A DNA stretch of 64,000 bases. It comes from Pseudomonas benzenivorans (GTDB taxonomy: Bacteria > Pseudomonadota > Gammaproteobacteria > Pseudomonadales > Pseudomonadaceae). Position numbers and translations under genes: made by a program. Where the stretch lies: contig NZ_CP073346.1 in assembly GCF_024397895.1 (NCBI RefSeq), positions 2,294,001-2,358,000 of the forward strand. The letters are read 5' to 3'. Every line of letters starts with the position of its first letter. The stretch's first letter is position 1. Below are positions 52,935-62,874 of the stretch, in pieces. Below the pieces are notes generated by a model. The model did not search any database. It saw only the letters and a program-made list of their open reading frames with translations, and was not told the DNA's origin.

Positions 52935-54248
52935 ATGAACGCCCGCGTTCGCCAGCCTGTGCACAGCACCCAGCACGCCGACTCCTACTACGCCGCCAGC
53001 ACCCGTCGCCAGCTCGACTTCCCGCCCCTGGGCGGTGAGCTGCGCGCCGATGTGTGCGTGGTCGGCGGCGGCTTCTCGGGGTTGAACACCGCCATCGAGC
53101 TGGCCGAGAAGGGTTTCTCGGTGGCGCTGCTGGAAGCGCGCAAGGTGGGTTGGGGCGCCAGCGGGCGCAACGGCGGCCAGCTGATCCGCGGGGTCGGCCA
53201 CGGGGTCGAGCAGTTCGAATCGGTGATCGGCGCCGACGGTGTGCGCCAGCTCAAGCTGATGGGCCTGGAGGCGGTGGAGATCGTCCGCGAACGGGTCGAG
53301 CGCTTCCGGATCGACTGCGATCTGACCTGGGGCTACTGCGACCTGGCCAACAAGCCCAGCCATCTGGCCGGTTTCGCCGAGGACCTGGAAGAGCTCAAGT
53401 CCCTCGGCTACCGCCACGAACTGCGCCTGCTGCAGGCCGAGCAGATGCACGAAGTGGTCGGCTCCAGCCGCTATGTCGGCGGCCTGATCGACATGGGCTC
53501 CGGCCATCTGCACCCGCTCAACCTCGCCCTGGGCGAGGCCGCAGTGGCGCAAGCTATGGGGGTGCAGCTGTTCGAGAACTCGCCGGTGACGCGCATCGAC
53601 TACGGACCCGAGGTCCGGGTGCACACGGCCCACGGCACGGTGCGCGCCGCTCAGCTGGTGCTCGCCTGCAACGCCTACCTGGGCGAGCTGAATCCGACCC
53701 TGGGCGGCAAGGTGCTACCGGCCGGCAGCTATATCATCGCCACCGAGCCGCTCTCGGAAAGCCAGGCCAAGGCGCTGATCCCCCGCAACATGGCGCTGTG
53801 CGATCAGCGGGTGGCACTCGACTACTACCGCCTGTCCGCCGACCGGCGCCTGCTGTTCGGCGGTGCCTGCCATTATTCCGGCCGCGATCCGGCGGATATC
53901 GCCGGCTACATGCGGCCGAAAATGCTCGAGGTGTTTCCGCAGCTGGGCGAGGTCAAGATCGACTACCAGTGGGGCGGCATGATCGGCATCGGCGCCAACC
54001 GCCTGCCGCAGATCGGCCGGCTCAAGGATCAAGCCAATGTCTACTTCGCCCAGGCCTATTCAGGCCACGGGGTCAACGCCACCCACCTGGCCGGCAAGCT
54101 GCTGGCCGAGGCCATCGCAGGCCAGGCTGGCGGCGGCTTCGAGCTGTTCGCCAAGGTGCCGCACATGACCTTCCCTGGCGGCCGCTATTTGCGCTCGCCG
54201 CTACTGGCCCTCGGCATGCTCTGGCATCGGCTCAAGGAACTGGCCTGA
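52935..54248 (+). CDS. pauB: PauB-like gamma-glutamylpolyamine oxidase
   Basis: A 437-residue FAD-dependent oxidase of the DAO/PuuB family. FAD site VVGGGFSGLNTAIELA, substrate-side GWGASGRNGGQL and the C-terminal FAD motif FAQAYSGHGVNATHLAG are visible. It oxidises glutamylated polyamines to aldehydes. The place, just ahead of the KauB cluster, corresponds to pauB4 (PA5309). A 34-base gap separates it from the truncated MocR gene. Confidence 0.87.
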   Translation: MNARVRQPVHSTQHADSYYAASTRRQLDFPPLGGELRADVCVVGGGFSGLNTAIELAEKGFSVALLEARKVGWGASGRNGGQLIRGVGHGVEQFESVIGADGVRQLKLMGLEAVEIVRERVERFRIDCDLTWGYCDLANKPSHLAGFAEDLEELKSLGYRHELRLLQAEQMHEVVGSSRYVGGLIDMGSGHLHPLNLALGEAAVAQAMGVQLFENSPVTRIDYGPEVRVHTAHGTVRAAQLVLACNAYLGELNPTLGGKVLPAGSYIIATEPLSESQAKALIPRNMALCDQRVALDYYRLSADRRLLFGGACHYSGRDPADIAGYMRPKMLEVFPQLGEVKIDYQWGGMIGIGANRLPQIGRLKDQANVYFAQAYSGHGVNATHLAGKLLAEAIAGQAGGGFELFAKVPHMTFPGGRYLRSPLLALGMLWHRLKELA

Positions 54249-54282
54249 GCGCCGCATCGGCCTAGTTGTATCTCTCAGTAGG

Positions 54283-55392
54283 TTGTTCATCCGTGGCATT
54301 CCCGACATCAGCAGCCCCACCCTGAAACCCCTGCTGCGCTCGCTGTCGCGCCTGGGCCGGCGGCAATCGGTGGAAGGCTTGAGCTACGGCTGCATCCACG
54401 GCGACCCGAAGCTGCGCGAGCAGCTGTCGCGGCTGATGCTCGATTCCGGCTGCCAGATCCCGCCCGAAGAGATCGTCATCACCACCGGCGGCCATGAGGC
54501 GCTATCGGCGGCGATCTGCGCGACCTGCAAGCCCGGCGACATCGTCGCCCTCGACTCGCCGAGCTTCCATGGCGTGATGCAGGCCCTGAAGGGCTTTGGC
54601 ATCAAGGCCCTGGAGCTGCCCACCGACCCGCTCAGCGGCATCAGCCTGGATGCCCTGGAGCTGGCCCTCGAGCAGTGGCCGATCAAGGCCATCCAGCTCA
54701 CCCCGACATGCAACAACCCGCTGGGCTACATCATGCCGGAGGCCAACAAGCGCGCCCTGCTGACGCTGGCCCAGCGCTACGACGTGGCGATCATCGAGGA
54801 CGACGTCTACGGCGAGCTGGCGTACAGCTACCCGCGCCCGCGCACCATCAAGTCCTACGACGTCGATGGCCGCGTGCTGCTCTGCAGCTCGTTCTCCAAG
54901 ACCCTGGCGCCGGGGCTGCGCATCGGCTGGATAGCGGCCGGGCGCTACCAGCCGCAGATCCTCCACCTCAAGTACATCGGCACCGGCATGACCGCGCAGC
55001 TGCCGCAACTGGCCCTGGCCGAGTTCATCGCCGCAGGGCACTACGAGCCGCACCTGCGGCGCATGCGCAGCCAGTACGCGCGCAACCGCAACCGGATGAC
55101 CGACTGGGTCAGCCGCTACTTTCCCAGTGGCACGCGGGTCAGCCAGCCCCATGGCGGTTTCATGCTCTGGGTCGAGCTGGACAGCGCCTTCGACAGCCAG
55201 CAGCTCAATCGCGTGCTGCTGCCGCACAAGCTGCAGATCGCCCCGGGCAGTATCTTCTCCGCGGCCGGCAAGTACCGTAACTGCCTGCGTCTGAACTATG
55301 CCGCGCCACTGACGGCGGAACTGGAAGAGGCCGTGCGCCGCGTCGGCGCAGCCGCAGGCGAGCTGCTGGCGGAGCTGCGCCGAACGGATTAG
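54283..55392 (+). CDS. PLP aminotransferase domain of a MocR-type regulator, HTH lost
   Basis: A 369-residue fold-type I PLP domain with the cofactor Lys in SSFSKTLAPGLRIGW and the RLFIRGIPDISSPTL start that in full MocR/GntR regulators follows an HTH and linker. Here the HTH domain (about 100 residues) is absent: upstream lies only the pauB end, and the first possible start is TTG at 54283 with no good ribosome site. The rest is intact. It is either a functional aminotransferase or a pseudogene. It overlaps the MFS gene tail to tail by four bases. Confidence 0.7.
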   Translation: MFIRGIPDISSPTLKPLLRSLSRLGRRQSVEGLSYGCIHGDPKLREQLSRLMLDSGCQIPPEEIVITTGGHEALSAAICATCKPGDIVALDSPSFHGVMQALKGFGIKALELPTDPLSGISLDALELALEQWPIKAIQLTPTCNNPLGYIMPEANKRALLTLAQRYDVAIIEDDVYGELAYSYPRPRTIKSYDVDGRVLLCSSFSKTLAPGLRIGWIAAGRYQPQILHLKYIGTGMTAQLPQLALAEFIAAGHYEPHLRRMRSQYARNRNRMTDWVSRYFPSGTRVSQPHGGFMLWVELDSAFDSQQLNRVLLPHKLQIAPGSIFSAAGKYRNCLRLNYAAPLTAELEEAVRRVGAAAGELLAELRRTD

Positions 55393-56549
55393 TCGCCGCG
55401 CGCCGGGGCGCCGGCCAGCACCGGCTCGAAGCCGGTACCGCGCCAGGCCAGCACCACGAACACCGCGGCGCCGAGGGCCATCAGCAGTGGCAGGGCATGG
55501 CTGCTCAGCCACTGGCTGGCGGCCCCGGTGGCCAGCGGCCCGAGCAGACAGCCGATACCCCACAACTGCGCCACATGGGCATTGGCCCGCACCAGTTCGT
55601 CGTCGCGGTAGCGCTCGCCGATGAGAATCAGCGACAGGGTGAACAGCCCCCCGGCGCTGGCGCCGAACAGCACCAGCAGCGGCCAGATCAGCGGCGAGTG
55701 CAGCAGCAACGGAATGGCCAGACTGGAGCCCAGCAGGATCACCCCGCAGCCGCGGAACAGGCTGCCGCGCGACATGCGGTCGGCGAGCAGGCCGATCGGC
55801 AGCTGCAGCACGGCATCGCCCACCACCACCACGCTGACCATGAACAGCGCGACCTCCTGGGTGAAGCCCTGACGCAGGCCGTAGATAGGCAGCAGGGTGA
55901 GCATCATCGCCTCGAACGCGGCGAACAGCATCACCGCCCAGGCGATCGCCGGCAGCTTGCGGCAGAAGGCCGGCAACCCACGCCCCGAGACGCTCTGCGC
56001 ATCGACCCGCGGCGCGCCGCGGCGCCCCACCAGCAGCAGCGAGCCGCCGATCAGCAGCGCGGTGCCGGCCCAGAAGCCGCGGTCGCTTGCCGTGCCCAGC
56101 GCCGTCAGCAACAGTGGACCGCAGAGCTGGCTCAACGCATAGCCGGTGCCGTACAGCGCCACCAGCCGGCCACGCCACTTCTCCACCGCCAGCTGGTTGA
56201 TCCAGCTCTCGCCGAGGATGAATACCAGGGTCAGGGCCACGCCGATCAGCAGGCGCAGCACCAGCCAGACCGCGTAATCCTGCAGCTGCGCCAGCAGCGC
56301 CACCGACAGCGCACTGCACAGCAGGCTCGCCTGCATCAGCCGGGTCGTGCCCAGCCACCCGGCCAGGCGACCGGCCAGGGACGCACCGAGCAGCACCCCC
56401 ACCGCTGGCGTGGCCGCCATCACGCCGATGGCGAAGGAGCCGTAGCCCCAGCCCTCCAGACGCAGCGACACCAGCGGCATGGTCACGCCGAGGGCCAGGC
56501 CGATGCTGATCACCGCCGAGCAGACGGCGAAATAGGTACCCCAACGCAT
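55389..56549 (-). CDS. MFS transporter, YcaD-like
   Basis: A 386-residue 12-helix major facilitator. The pattern GVMAATPAVGVLLGASLAGRL, LIGVALTLVFILGESWINQLA and the central break match the YcaD/YfkF-like group of unknown substrate. It converges with the MocR gene and lies behind kauB on minus with a terminator between. Position matches PA5311. Confidence 0.83.
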   Translation of the reverse strand: MRWGTYFAVCSAVISIGLALGVTMPLVSLRLEGWGYGSFAIGVMAATPAVGVLLGASLAGRLAGWLGTTRLMQASLLCSALSVALLAQLQDYAVWLVLRLLIGVALTLVFILGESWINQLAVEKWRGRLVALYGTGYALSQLCGPLLLTALGTASDRGFWAGTALLIGGSLLLVGRRGAPRVDAQSVSGRGLPAFCRKLPAIAWAVMLFAAFEAMMLTLLPIYGLRQGFTQEVALFMVSVVVVGDAVLQLPIGLLADRMSRGSLFRGCGVILLGSSLAIPLLLHSPLIWPLLVLFGASAGGLFTLSLILIGERYRDDELVRANAHVAQLWGIGCLLGPLATGAASQWLSSHALPLLMALGAAVFVVLAWRGTGFEPVLAGAPARGD

Positions 56550-56581
56550 TACCAGACTCCTTCCTGTTGTCGTGGCCGTTC

Positions 56582-56619
56582 AAAACGAAACGGCCGGGTT
56601 TCCCAAGGGAACCCGGCCG
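56582..56619 (-). terminator. Rho-independent terminator after kauB
   Basis: CGGCCGGGTTTCCC (56591-56604) pairs with GGGAACCCGGCCG (56607-56619), one A bulge; on minus a T-rich tail (TTTCGTTTTG) follows. Confidence 0.82.
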
Positions 56620-56691
56620 CAGGTGTGGCTCATGGGAGCCGGCCCCGAAGGGCGGACCTTCAGGCGGTTGCCCGCCCGTGGTATCGCGCGC

Positions 56692-58185
<1,494 letters not shown>

Positions 58186-58205
58186 TCGAGCATCCTCTAT
58201 CAGTA

Positions 58206-58407
58206 AAAAGTGCGGCGGAGCTACTCCGGCGCACTGTCAATAATTCTGCAAGGCCCGCATGGGCCCAATCCTGCTGGCAACACTAAACCAGAGGGCTACA
58301 GCTTTTCAATATTTTTGACAGTTGCACAGCAAACCCTCTTGTAATGTTCATTTTATTAAACATAGACTGCGCGAAATTGCCCTAAACCCTACCTTTCGCG
58401 CGTTCGG
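58206..58407. promoter_or_regulatory. Divergent kauB / aminotransferase control region
   Basis: A 222-base gap between starts, AT-richer than its neighbours. ATGTT (58344-58348) and AACAT (58359-58363) form an imperfect palindrome with 10-base spacing. AAACATA from it recurs at 52910-52916 before pauB. Confidence 0.4.
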
Positions 58408-59754
58408 ATGGCCAGAATGACGACCCATACCCCCTCGCAAACGAACAGAATAAACAACAAGCTCAACGATTTCTGGATGCCGTTTACCGCCAATCGTCAG
58501 TTCAAGGCCAAACCGCGTCTGCTGGAAAGCGCCGAAGGGATGTACTTCACCAGCGACGACGGCCGCAAGATATTGGACGGCACCGCGGGCCTTTGGTGCT
58601 GCAACGCCGGTCACGGTCGTCGGCAAATCACCGAGGCGGTCAGCCGGCAGATCGCCCGGCTGGACTTCGCCCCCACCTTCCAGATGGGTCATCCCCTGCC
58701 CTTCGAGCTGGCCAGCCGCCTGGCGGAGATCGCGCCCGCCGGGCTGAACAAGCTGTTCTTCACCAACTCCGGCTCGGAGTCGGCCGACACCGCACTGAAG
58801 ATCGCCCTGGCCTACCAGCGCGCCATCGGCCAGGGCACCCGCACCCGCCTGATCGGCCGCGAACTGGGCTACCACGGCGTCGGCTTCGGCGGCATCTCGG
58901 TCGGCGGCATGGTCAACAACCGCAAGGCCTTCCCCCTGCAGCTGCCCGGCGTCGATCACCTGCCGCACACCCTGGAGATCGAGCGCAACGCCTTCAGCCG
59001 CGGGCTGCCGCAGTTCGGTATCGAGAAAGCCGACGAACTGGAGCGCCTGGTGGCCCTGCACGGCGCCGAGAACATCGCGGCAGTGATGGTCGAGCCGATG
59101 TCCGGCTCGGCCGGTGTGGTGCTGCCGCCACAGGGCTACCTGCAGCGCCTGCGCGAGATCACCCGCAAGCACGGCATCCTGCTGATCTTCGATGAGGTGA
59201 TCACCGGCTTCGGCCGCGTCGGCAAGGCCTTCGCGTCCGAGCGCTGGGGCGTCACGCCGGACATCATCACCTGCGCCAAGGGCCTGACCAACGGCGCCAT
59301 CCCCATGGGCGCGGTGCTCGTCGATGACAGTATCTACCAGGCCTTTATGCAGGGTCCGGACGGCATCGAGCTGTTCCACGGCTATACCTACTCGGGTCAC
59401 CCGGTCGCCTGCGCCGCTGCCCTGGCGACCCTCGACATCTACCGGGAGGAGGAGCTGTTCGAGCGGGCCATCGAACTGGAAAGCTATTGGCAGGATGCCC
59501 TGCACAGCCTGCAGGGCCTGCCCAACGTGATCGACATCCGCGCCGTCGGCCTGGTCGGCGGCGTGCAGCTGGCGCCCAGCAATCAGGGGGTCGGCCAGCG
59601 CGGCTACCAGGTCTTCGAGCAGTGCTTCCGCGACGACCTGATGGTCCGCGTGACTGGCGACACCCTGGCCATGTCGCCGCCCCTGATCGTCGAGAAAGGG
59701 CAGATCGACACCCTGGTGGAGAAACTGGCCGGCGCGATCCGCAAGGCCCAATAA
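58408..59754 (+). CDS. Omega-amino acid / beta-alanine-pyruvate-type aminotransferase
   Basis: A 448-residue class III aminotransferase. FWMPFTANRQFKAKPR and the start match BauA-like beta-alanine-pyruvate aminotransferases; PLP Lys is in ITCAKGLTNGAIPMG, and IFDEVITGFGRVG is the PLP motif. It may move the amino group of GABA, beta-alanine or a polyamine to pyruvate, giving alanine for the dad genes. A second ATG at 58417 is also possible. Confidence 0.88.
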   Translation: MARMTTHTPSQTNRINNKLNDFWMPFTANRQFKAKPRLLESAEGMYFTSDDGRKILDGTAGLWCCNAGHGRRQITEAVSRQIARLDFAPTFQMGHPLPFELASRLAEIAPAGLNKLFFTNSGSESADTALKIALAYQRAIGQGTRTRLIGRELGYHGVGFGGISVGGMVNNRKAFPLQLPGVDHLPHTLEIERNAFSRGLPQFGIEKADELERLVALHGAENIAAVMVEPMSGSAGVVLPPQGYLQRLREITRKHGILLIFDEVITGFGRVGKAFASERWGVTPDIITCAKGLTNGAIPMGAVLVDDSIYQAFMQGPDGIELFHGYTYSGHPVACAAALATLDIYREEELFERAIELESYWQDALHSLQGLPNVIDIRAVGLVGGVQLAPSNQGVGQRGYQVFEQCFRDDLMVRVTGDTLAMSPPLIVEKGQIDTLVEKLAGAIRKAQ

Positions 59755-59775
59755 CCCACAACCACGGACCCGCAG

Positions 59776-60141
59776 ATGAATATCCAACAGATAGTCGACT
59801 TCGCCCACGCCAACAGCACCCCGGAGCACTACCGTCCGGCGCCGGAAAAGGTACTCAAGGGCGACCCCGCACAGACCGTGCGCAACCACTACACCAGCCC
59901 CTGCGGCCAGTTCAACAGCGGCATCTGGGAAGGCGACGTCGGCCAGTGGACGGTCCGCTACAGCGAGCACGAATACTGCGAGATCCTCCAGGGTGTCTCG
60001 GTGCTGCGCGACCGCGACGGCCACGCCAAGACCCTGCGCGCTGGCGATCGCTTCGTCATCCCCGCCGGGTTCGAAGGCACCTGGGAGGTGCTGGAACCCT
60101 GCCGCAAGGTCTATGTGATCTTCGAGCAGGCCGTGCGCTGA
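59776..60141 (+). CDS. Cupin domain protein
   Basis: A 121-residue cupin. It begins MNIQQIVDFAHANSTPEHY and shows YSEHEYCEILQGVSVL and RFVIPAGFEGTWEVLEP, the two-beta-strand cupin motifs; the His/Glu metal ligands are only partly present. Position matches PA5314, behind the aminotransferase (21 bases). Role unknown. Confidence 0.83.
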   Translation: MNIQQIVDFAHANSTPEHYRPAPEKVLKGDPAQTVRNHYTSPCGQFNSGIWEGDVGQWTVRYSEHEYCEILQGVSVLRDRDGHAKTLRAGDRFVIPAGFEGTWEVLEPCRKVYVIFEQAVR

Positions 60142-60170
60142 CCTGCCCGTCATTCATGCGTCACCCTTTG

Positions 60171-60193
60171 GCCCGCTTCGTGCGGGCTTTTTT
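60171..60193 (+). terminator. Rho-independent terminator after cupin gene
   Basis: GCCCGC (60171-60176) pairs with GCGGGC (60182-60187), loop TTCGT, followed by six T on plus. Confidence 0.87.
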
Positions 60194-60327
60194 CCGCCAT
60201 TGCGCGCCTCGAGCCGGCGACCCGTCATCGCCGCAATTGATGCACCGCTATTCCCCACACTTAGCCAGGTGTCCGACGCCGGACAGGCGCCGCAGAATAC
60301 CGGTCCAGCCAACACGAGGAGCCGCCC

Positions 60328-61236
60328 ATGGACGTTCTGCGCACACCCGATGAATGCTTCGACCAGCTGCCCGACTATGGTTTCGCCCCGCACTACGTGC
60401 AGGTGGACGACCAGGAGGGTGGCCAGCTGCGCGTGCATTACGTGGACGAAGGCCCGGCCGGCGCCGACCCGGTGCTGCTGATGCATGGCGAGCCATCCTG
60501 GAGCTACCTGTACCGCAAGATGGTGCCGACCTTGCTGGCCGCCGGGCACCGGGTGATCGCCCCGGATCTGGTCGGTTTCGGTCGTTCCGACAAACCCACC
60601 CGGCGCGAGGACTACAGCTACCAGCGCCATGTCGACTGGATGCGGTCGCTGCTCGATCAGCTGCAACTCAGCCGCATCACCCTGGTCTGTCAGGACTGGG
60701 GCGGACTGATCGGCCTGCGCCTGGTCGCCGAGCACCCCGAGCGTTTCGCGCGCGTCGTGGCGGCCAACACCATGCTGCCGACCGGCGATCATGACCCGGG
60801 CCCGGCATTCAAGAGCTGGCAGAAGTACTCCCAGGAAGTGCCGACCTTCCCCGCCGGCGCGATCATCCAGCGCGGCACCTGCAGCGAACTGCCCCAGGCC
60901 GTGATCGATGCCTACGACGCCCCCTTCCCCGACGATCGCTACAAGGAGGGCGCCCGCCAGTTTCCACTGCTGGTGCCCATAACGCCGGATGATCCGGCGG
61001 CGGCGGCCAACCGTGCGGCCTGGGCCGTGCTGAGGCAATGGCGCAAGCCCTTCCTCACCGCATTCAGTGATTCTGATCCGGTCACCGCGGGGGGCGACAA
61101 GCTGATGCAGAAGCTGATACCCGGCACGCAGGGCCAAGCGCACACCACCGTGATCGACGGCGGTCATTTTCTGCAGGAGGACAAGGGCGAGGAACTGGCG
61201 CAGCTGGTGACCGGCTTTATCGCCGCCAACCCATAG
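60328..61236 (+). CDS. Haloalkane dehalogenase (HLD-I, DhlA-like)
   Basis: A 302-residue alpha/beta hydrolase. Nucleophile Asp123 with the halide-binding Trp124 in VCQDWGGLIG, oxyanion HGEPSWSYLYR (Glu55, Trp58), catalytic Asp in FSDSDP and His in GGHFLQED are visible, matching the HLD-I (DhlA/DhmA) pattern. It cleaves carbon-halogen bonds. The substrate and natural role are unknown. No transporter or chlorinated-compound genes lie near. Confidence 0.88.
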   Translation: MDVLRTPDECFDQLPDYGFAPHYVQVDDQEGGQLRVHYVDEGPAGADPVLLMHGEPSWSYLYRKMVPTLLAAGHRVIAPDLVGFGRSDKPTRREDYSYQRHVDWMRSLLDQLQLSRITLVCQDWGGLIGLRLVAEHPERFARVVAANTMLPTGDHDPGPAFKSWQKYSQEVPTFPAGAIIQRGTCSELPQAVIDAYDAPFPDDRYKEGARQFPLLVPITPDDPAAAANRAAWAVLRQWRKPFLTAFSDSDPVTAGGDKLMQKLIPGTQGQAHTTVIDGGHFLQEDKGEELAQLVTGFIAANP

Positions 61237-61289
61237 CGCTGCCAAGGGCCGGAGGCGCATCGGGCAGGGCCGAGCAATCTGCAGGCAAG

Positions 61290-61318
61290 AAAAAGCCCGC
61301 CATATAGGCGGGCTTTTT
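61290..61318. terminator. Bidirectional Rho-independent terminator
   Basis: AAAAAGCCCGCC / GGCGGGCTTTTT around ATATA. It serves the dehalogenase (plus) and rpmG (minus). Confidence 0.9.
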
Positions 61319-61337
61319 CGGCAGGGCGCCGGATCAA

Positions 61338-61493
61338 TTACTTGATCTTGGCTTCCTTGTACATCACGTGCTTGCGCACGACCGGATCGAATTTCTTGAT
61401 TTCGATCTTGTCGGGGGTGGTGCGTTTGTTCTTGTCGGTGGTGTAGAAGTGGCCGGTACCGGCACTGGACACCAAACGGATCAGTTCGCGCAT
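61338..61493 (-). CDS. rpmG: Ribosomal protein bL33
   Basis: A 51-residue L33 without cysteine zinc ligands ([19 protein letters not shown] start, [10 protein letters not shown] end). Second gene of rpmB-rpmG with a gap of 10 bases. Too short for many gene finders. Confidence 0.95.
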   Translation of the reverse strand: MRELIRLVSSAGTGHFYTTDKNKRTTPDKIEIKKFDPVVRKHVMYKEAKIK

Positions 61494-61503
61494 GATTTGC
61501 TCC

Positions 61504-61740
61504 TTAAACCTTTTCGCCGCGAGCGCGCAGCTCAGCCAGCACTACGTCGATACCACGCTTGTCGATGCAGCGCATGCCCTTGGCGGATACGCGCAGACGC
61601 ACGAAGCGCTTCTCGGACTCGACCCAGAAGCGATGATGCTGCAGGTTCGGCAGGAAACGACGACGGGTTTTGTTGTTTGCGTGGGAAATGTTGTTCCCGG
61701 TTACCGGACCCTTACCGGTAACTTGACAGACTCTCGACAT
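61504..61740 (-). CDS. rpmB: Ribosomal protein bL28
   Basis: A 78-residue L28. [22 protein letters not shown] and [18 protein letters not shown] are the family motifs. It heads the rpmB-rpmG operon. Confidence 0.96.
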   Translation of the reverse strand: MSRVCQVTGKGPVTGNNISHANNKTRRRFLPNLQHHRFWVESEKRFVRLRVSAKGMRCIDKRGIDVVLAELRARGEKV

Positions 61741-62061
61741 GCCTCAGCCCTCTAAAACCACATGCCCAACCCGGCATGGGTTGGCCGCTTAAACTCAATG
61801 TCATTGGCGCTCTGCGCCGCGTTTCTCGAGGGTCTTACCGGTCACACCTGAAAGCGCAACAACCGGGCCCCTAGAAAAGAGCGCTGCTTTATACCAGAAA
61901 CCCTATAGGGCAACAAGGCAAAACGTACTTCGCTGCGCATTTGGCGGGCGCCGGGTCGGCGCCCTGCGGCCGCCGGCCTGGCCCGCAGAGCAACTCGACC
62001 ACTCGTCGCGCCGCCCGGCCATTCTACCGCGAACCCGCCCGGCCGGGGACTGACGGCTCGG
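61741..62061. other. rpmB leader and promoter region
   Basis: No gene in 321 bases. It holds the rpmB promoter (61888-61916) and a leader hairpin CCAACCC (61766-61772) / GGGTTGG (61778-61784), about 26 bases before the rpmB ATG. The left part, toward radC, is GC-rich and has no visible signal. Confidence 0.55.
61888..61916 (-). promoter_or_regulatory. rpmB: Sigma-70 promoter of rpmB-rpmG
   Basis: On minus TTGTTG, a 17-base spacer and TATAAA. The spacer holds a CCCTATAGGG palindrome. Transcription would start about 61881, giving a leader of ~140 bases. Confidence 0.65.
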
Positions 62062-62736
62062 CTAGAGCCAGCCGTACTCGGCCAGGGACAGCGGCTCGCC
62101 GTCGCCGACAATGAAGTGGTCGAGCACCCGCACGTCCACCAGTTCCAAGGCCTCCTTAAGGCGCCGGGTCAGCAGCCGATCGGCCTGGCTGGGCTCGGCC
62201 ACCCCGGAAGGGTGGTTGTGGGTGAGGATCAGCGCCGCCGCGTTATGCGCCAGGGCGCGCTTGACCACCTGGCGCGGATAGACGCTGGCGCTGTCGATAG
62301 ATCCATGGAACAGCGCCTCGAAGGCCAGCACCCGGTGCTTGGCGTCGAGGAACAGGCAGCCGAACACCTCGTGGGGCTCGTGACGCAGCAGCGCCTTCAG
62401 GTAGTCGCGCACCGCCTGCGGGCTTTCCAGCGCCGAGTCCCGCCGCAGCTGCTCGGCCAGGTGGCGGCGCGCCATCTCCAGCACCGCCTGCAACTGGGCG
62501 AACTTCGCCGGGCCCAGCCCCAGGCGCCGACTGAACGCCGGCAGGTCGGCCTGCAGCAGGGCGCGCAGCCCGCCGAAGTCACCCAACAGATGGCGCGCCA
62601 GATCCACCGCGCTCTGCCCGGCCACGCCGGTTCGCAGGAAGATCGCCAGCAGTTCGGCGTCGCTCAGGGTAGCGGCCCCCAGGGCCAGCAGTTTCTCCCG
62701 CGGGCGCTCCGCCGCGGGCCAATCGCGAATGCTCAT
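62062..62736 (-). CDS. radC: RadC / JAB-domain protein
   Basis: A 224-residue RadC (YicR): N-terminal helix-hairpin-helix-like region, MPN/JAB metalloprotease-like domain with HNHPSG (zinc site THNHPSG...D). The ATG at 62736 begins [17 protein letters not shown]. It is divergent from coaBC. The function in DNA repair is disputed. Confidence 0.92.
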   Translation of the reverse strand: MSIRDWPAAERPREKLLALGAATLSDAELLAIFLRTGVAGQSAVDLARHLLGDFGGLRALLQADLPAFSRRLGLGPAKFAQLQAVLEMARRHLAEQLRRDSALESPQAVRDYLKALLRHEPHEVFGCLFLDAKHRVLAFEALFHGSIDSASVYPRQVVKRALAHNAAALILTHNHPSGVAEPSQADRLLTRRLKEALELVDVRVLDHFIVGDGEPLSLAEYGWL

Positions 62737-62874
62737 CGCACCTCCGTGTCGAGCTGGGCGCCGCTGCTCCGCTGCGGCCGCTGTGCTATCGTAGCCCATC
62801 TTTTTGCGCGGCGATCGGCCTGGGGAGGCGTCATCGCCGCGGCGCACATCCACCTTTATATAAAAGGCAGGCCT

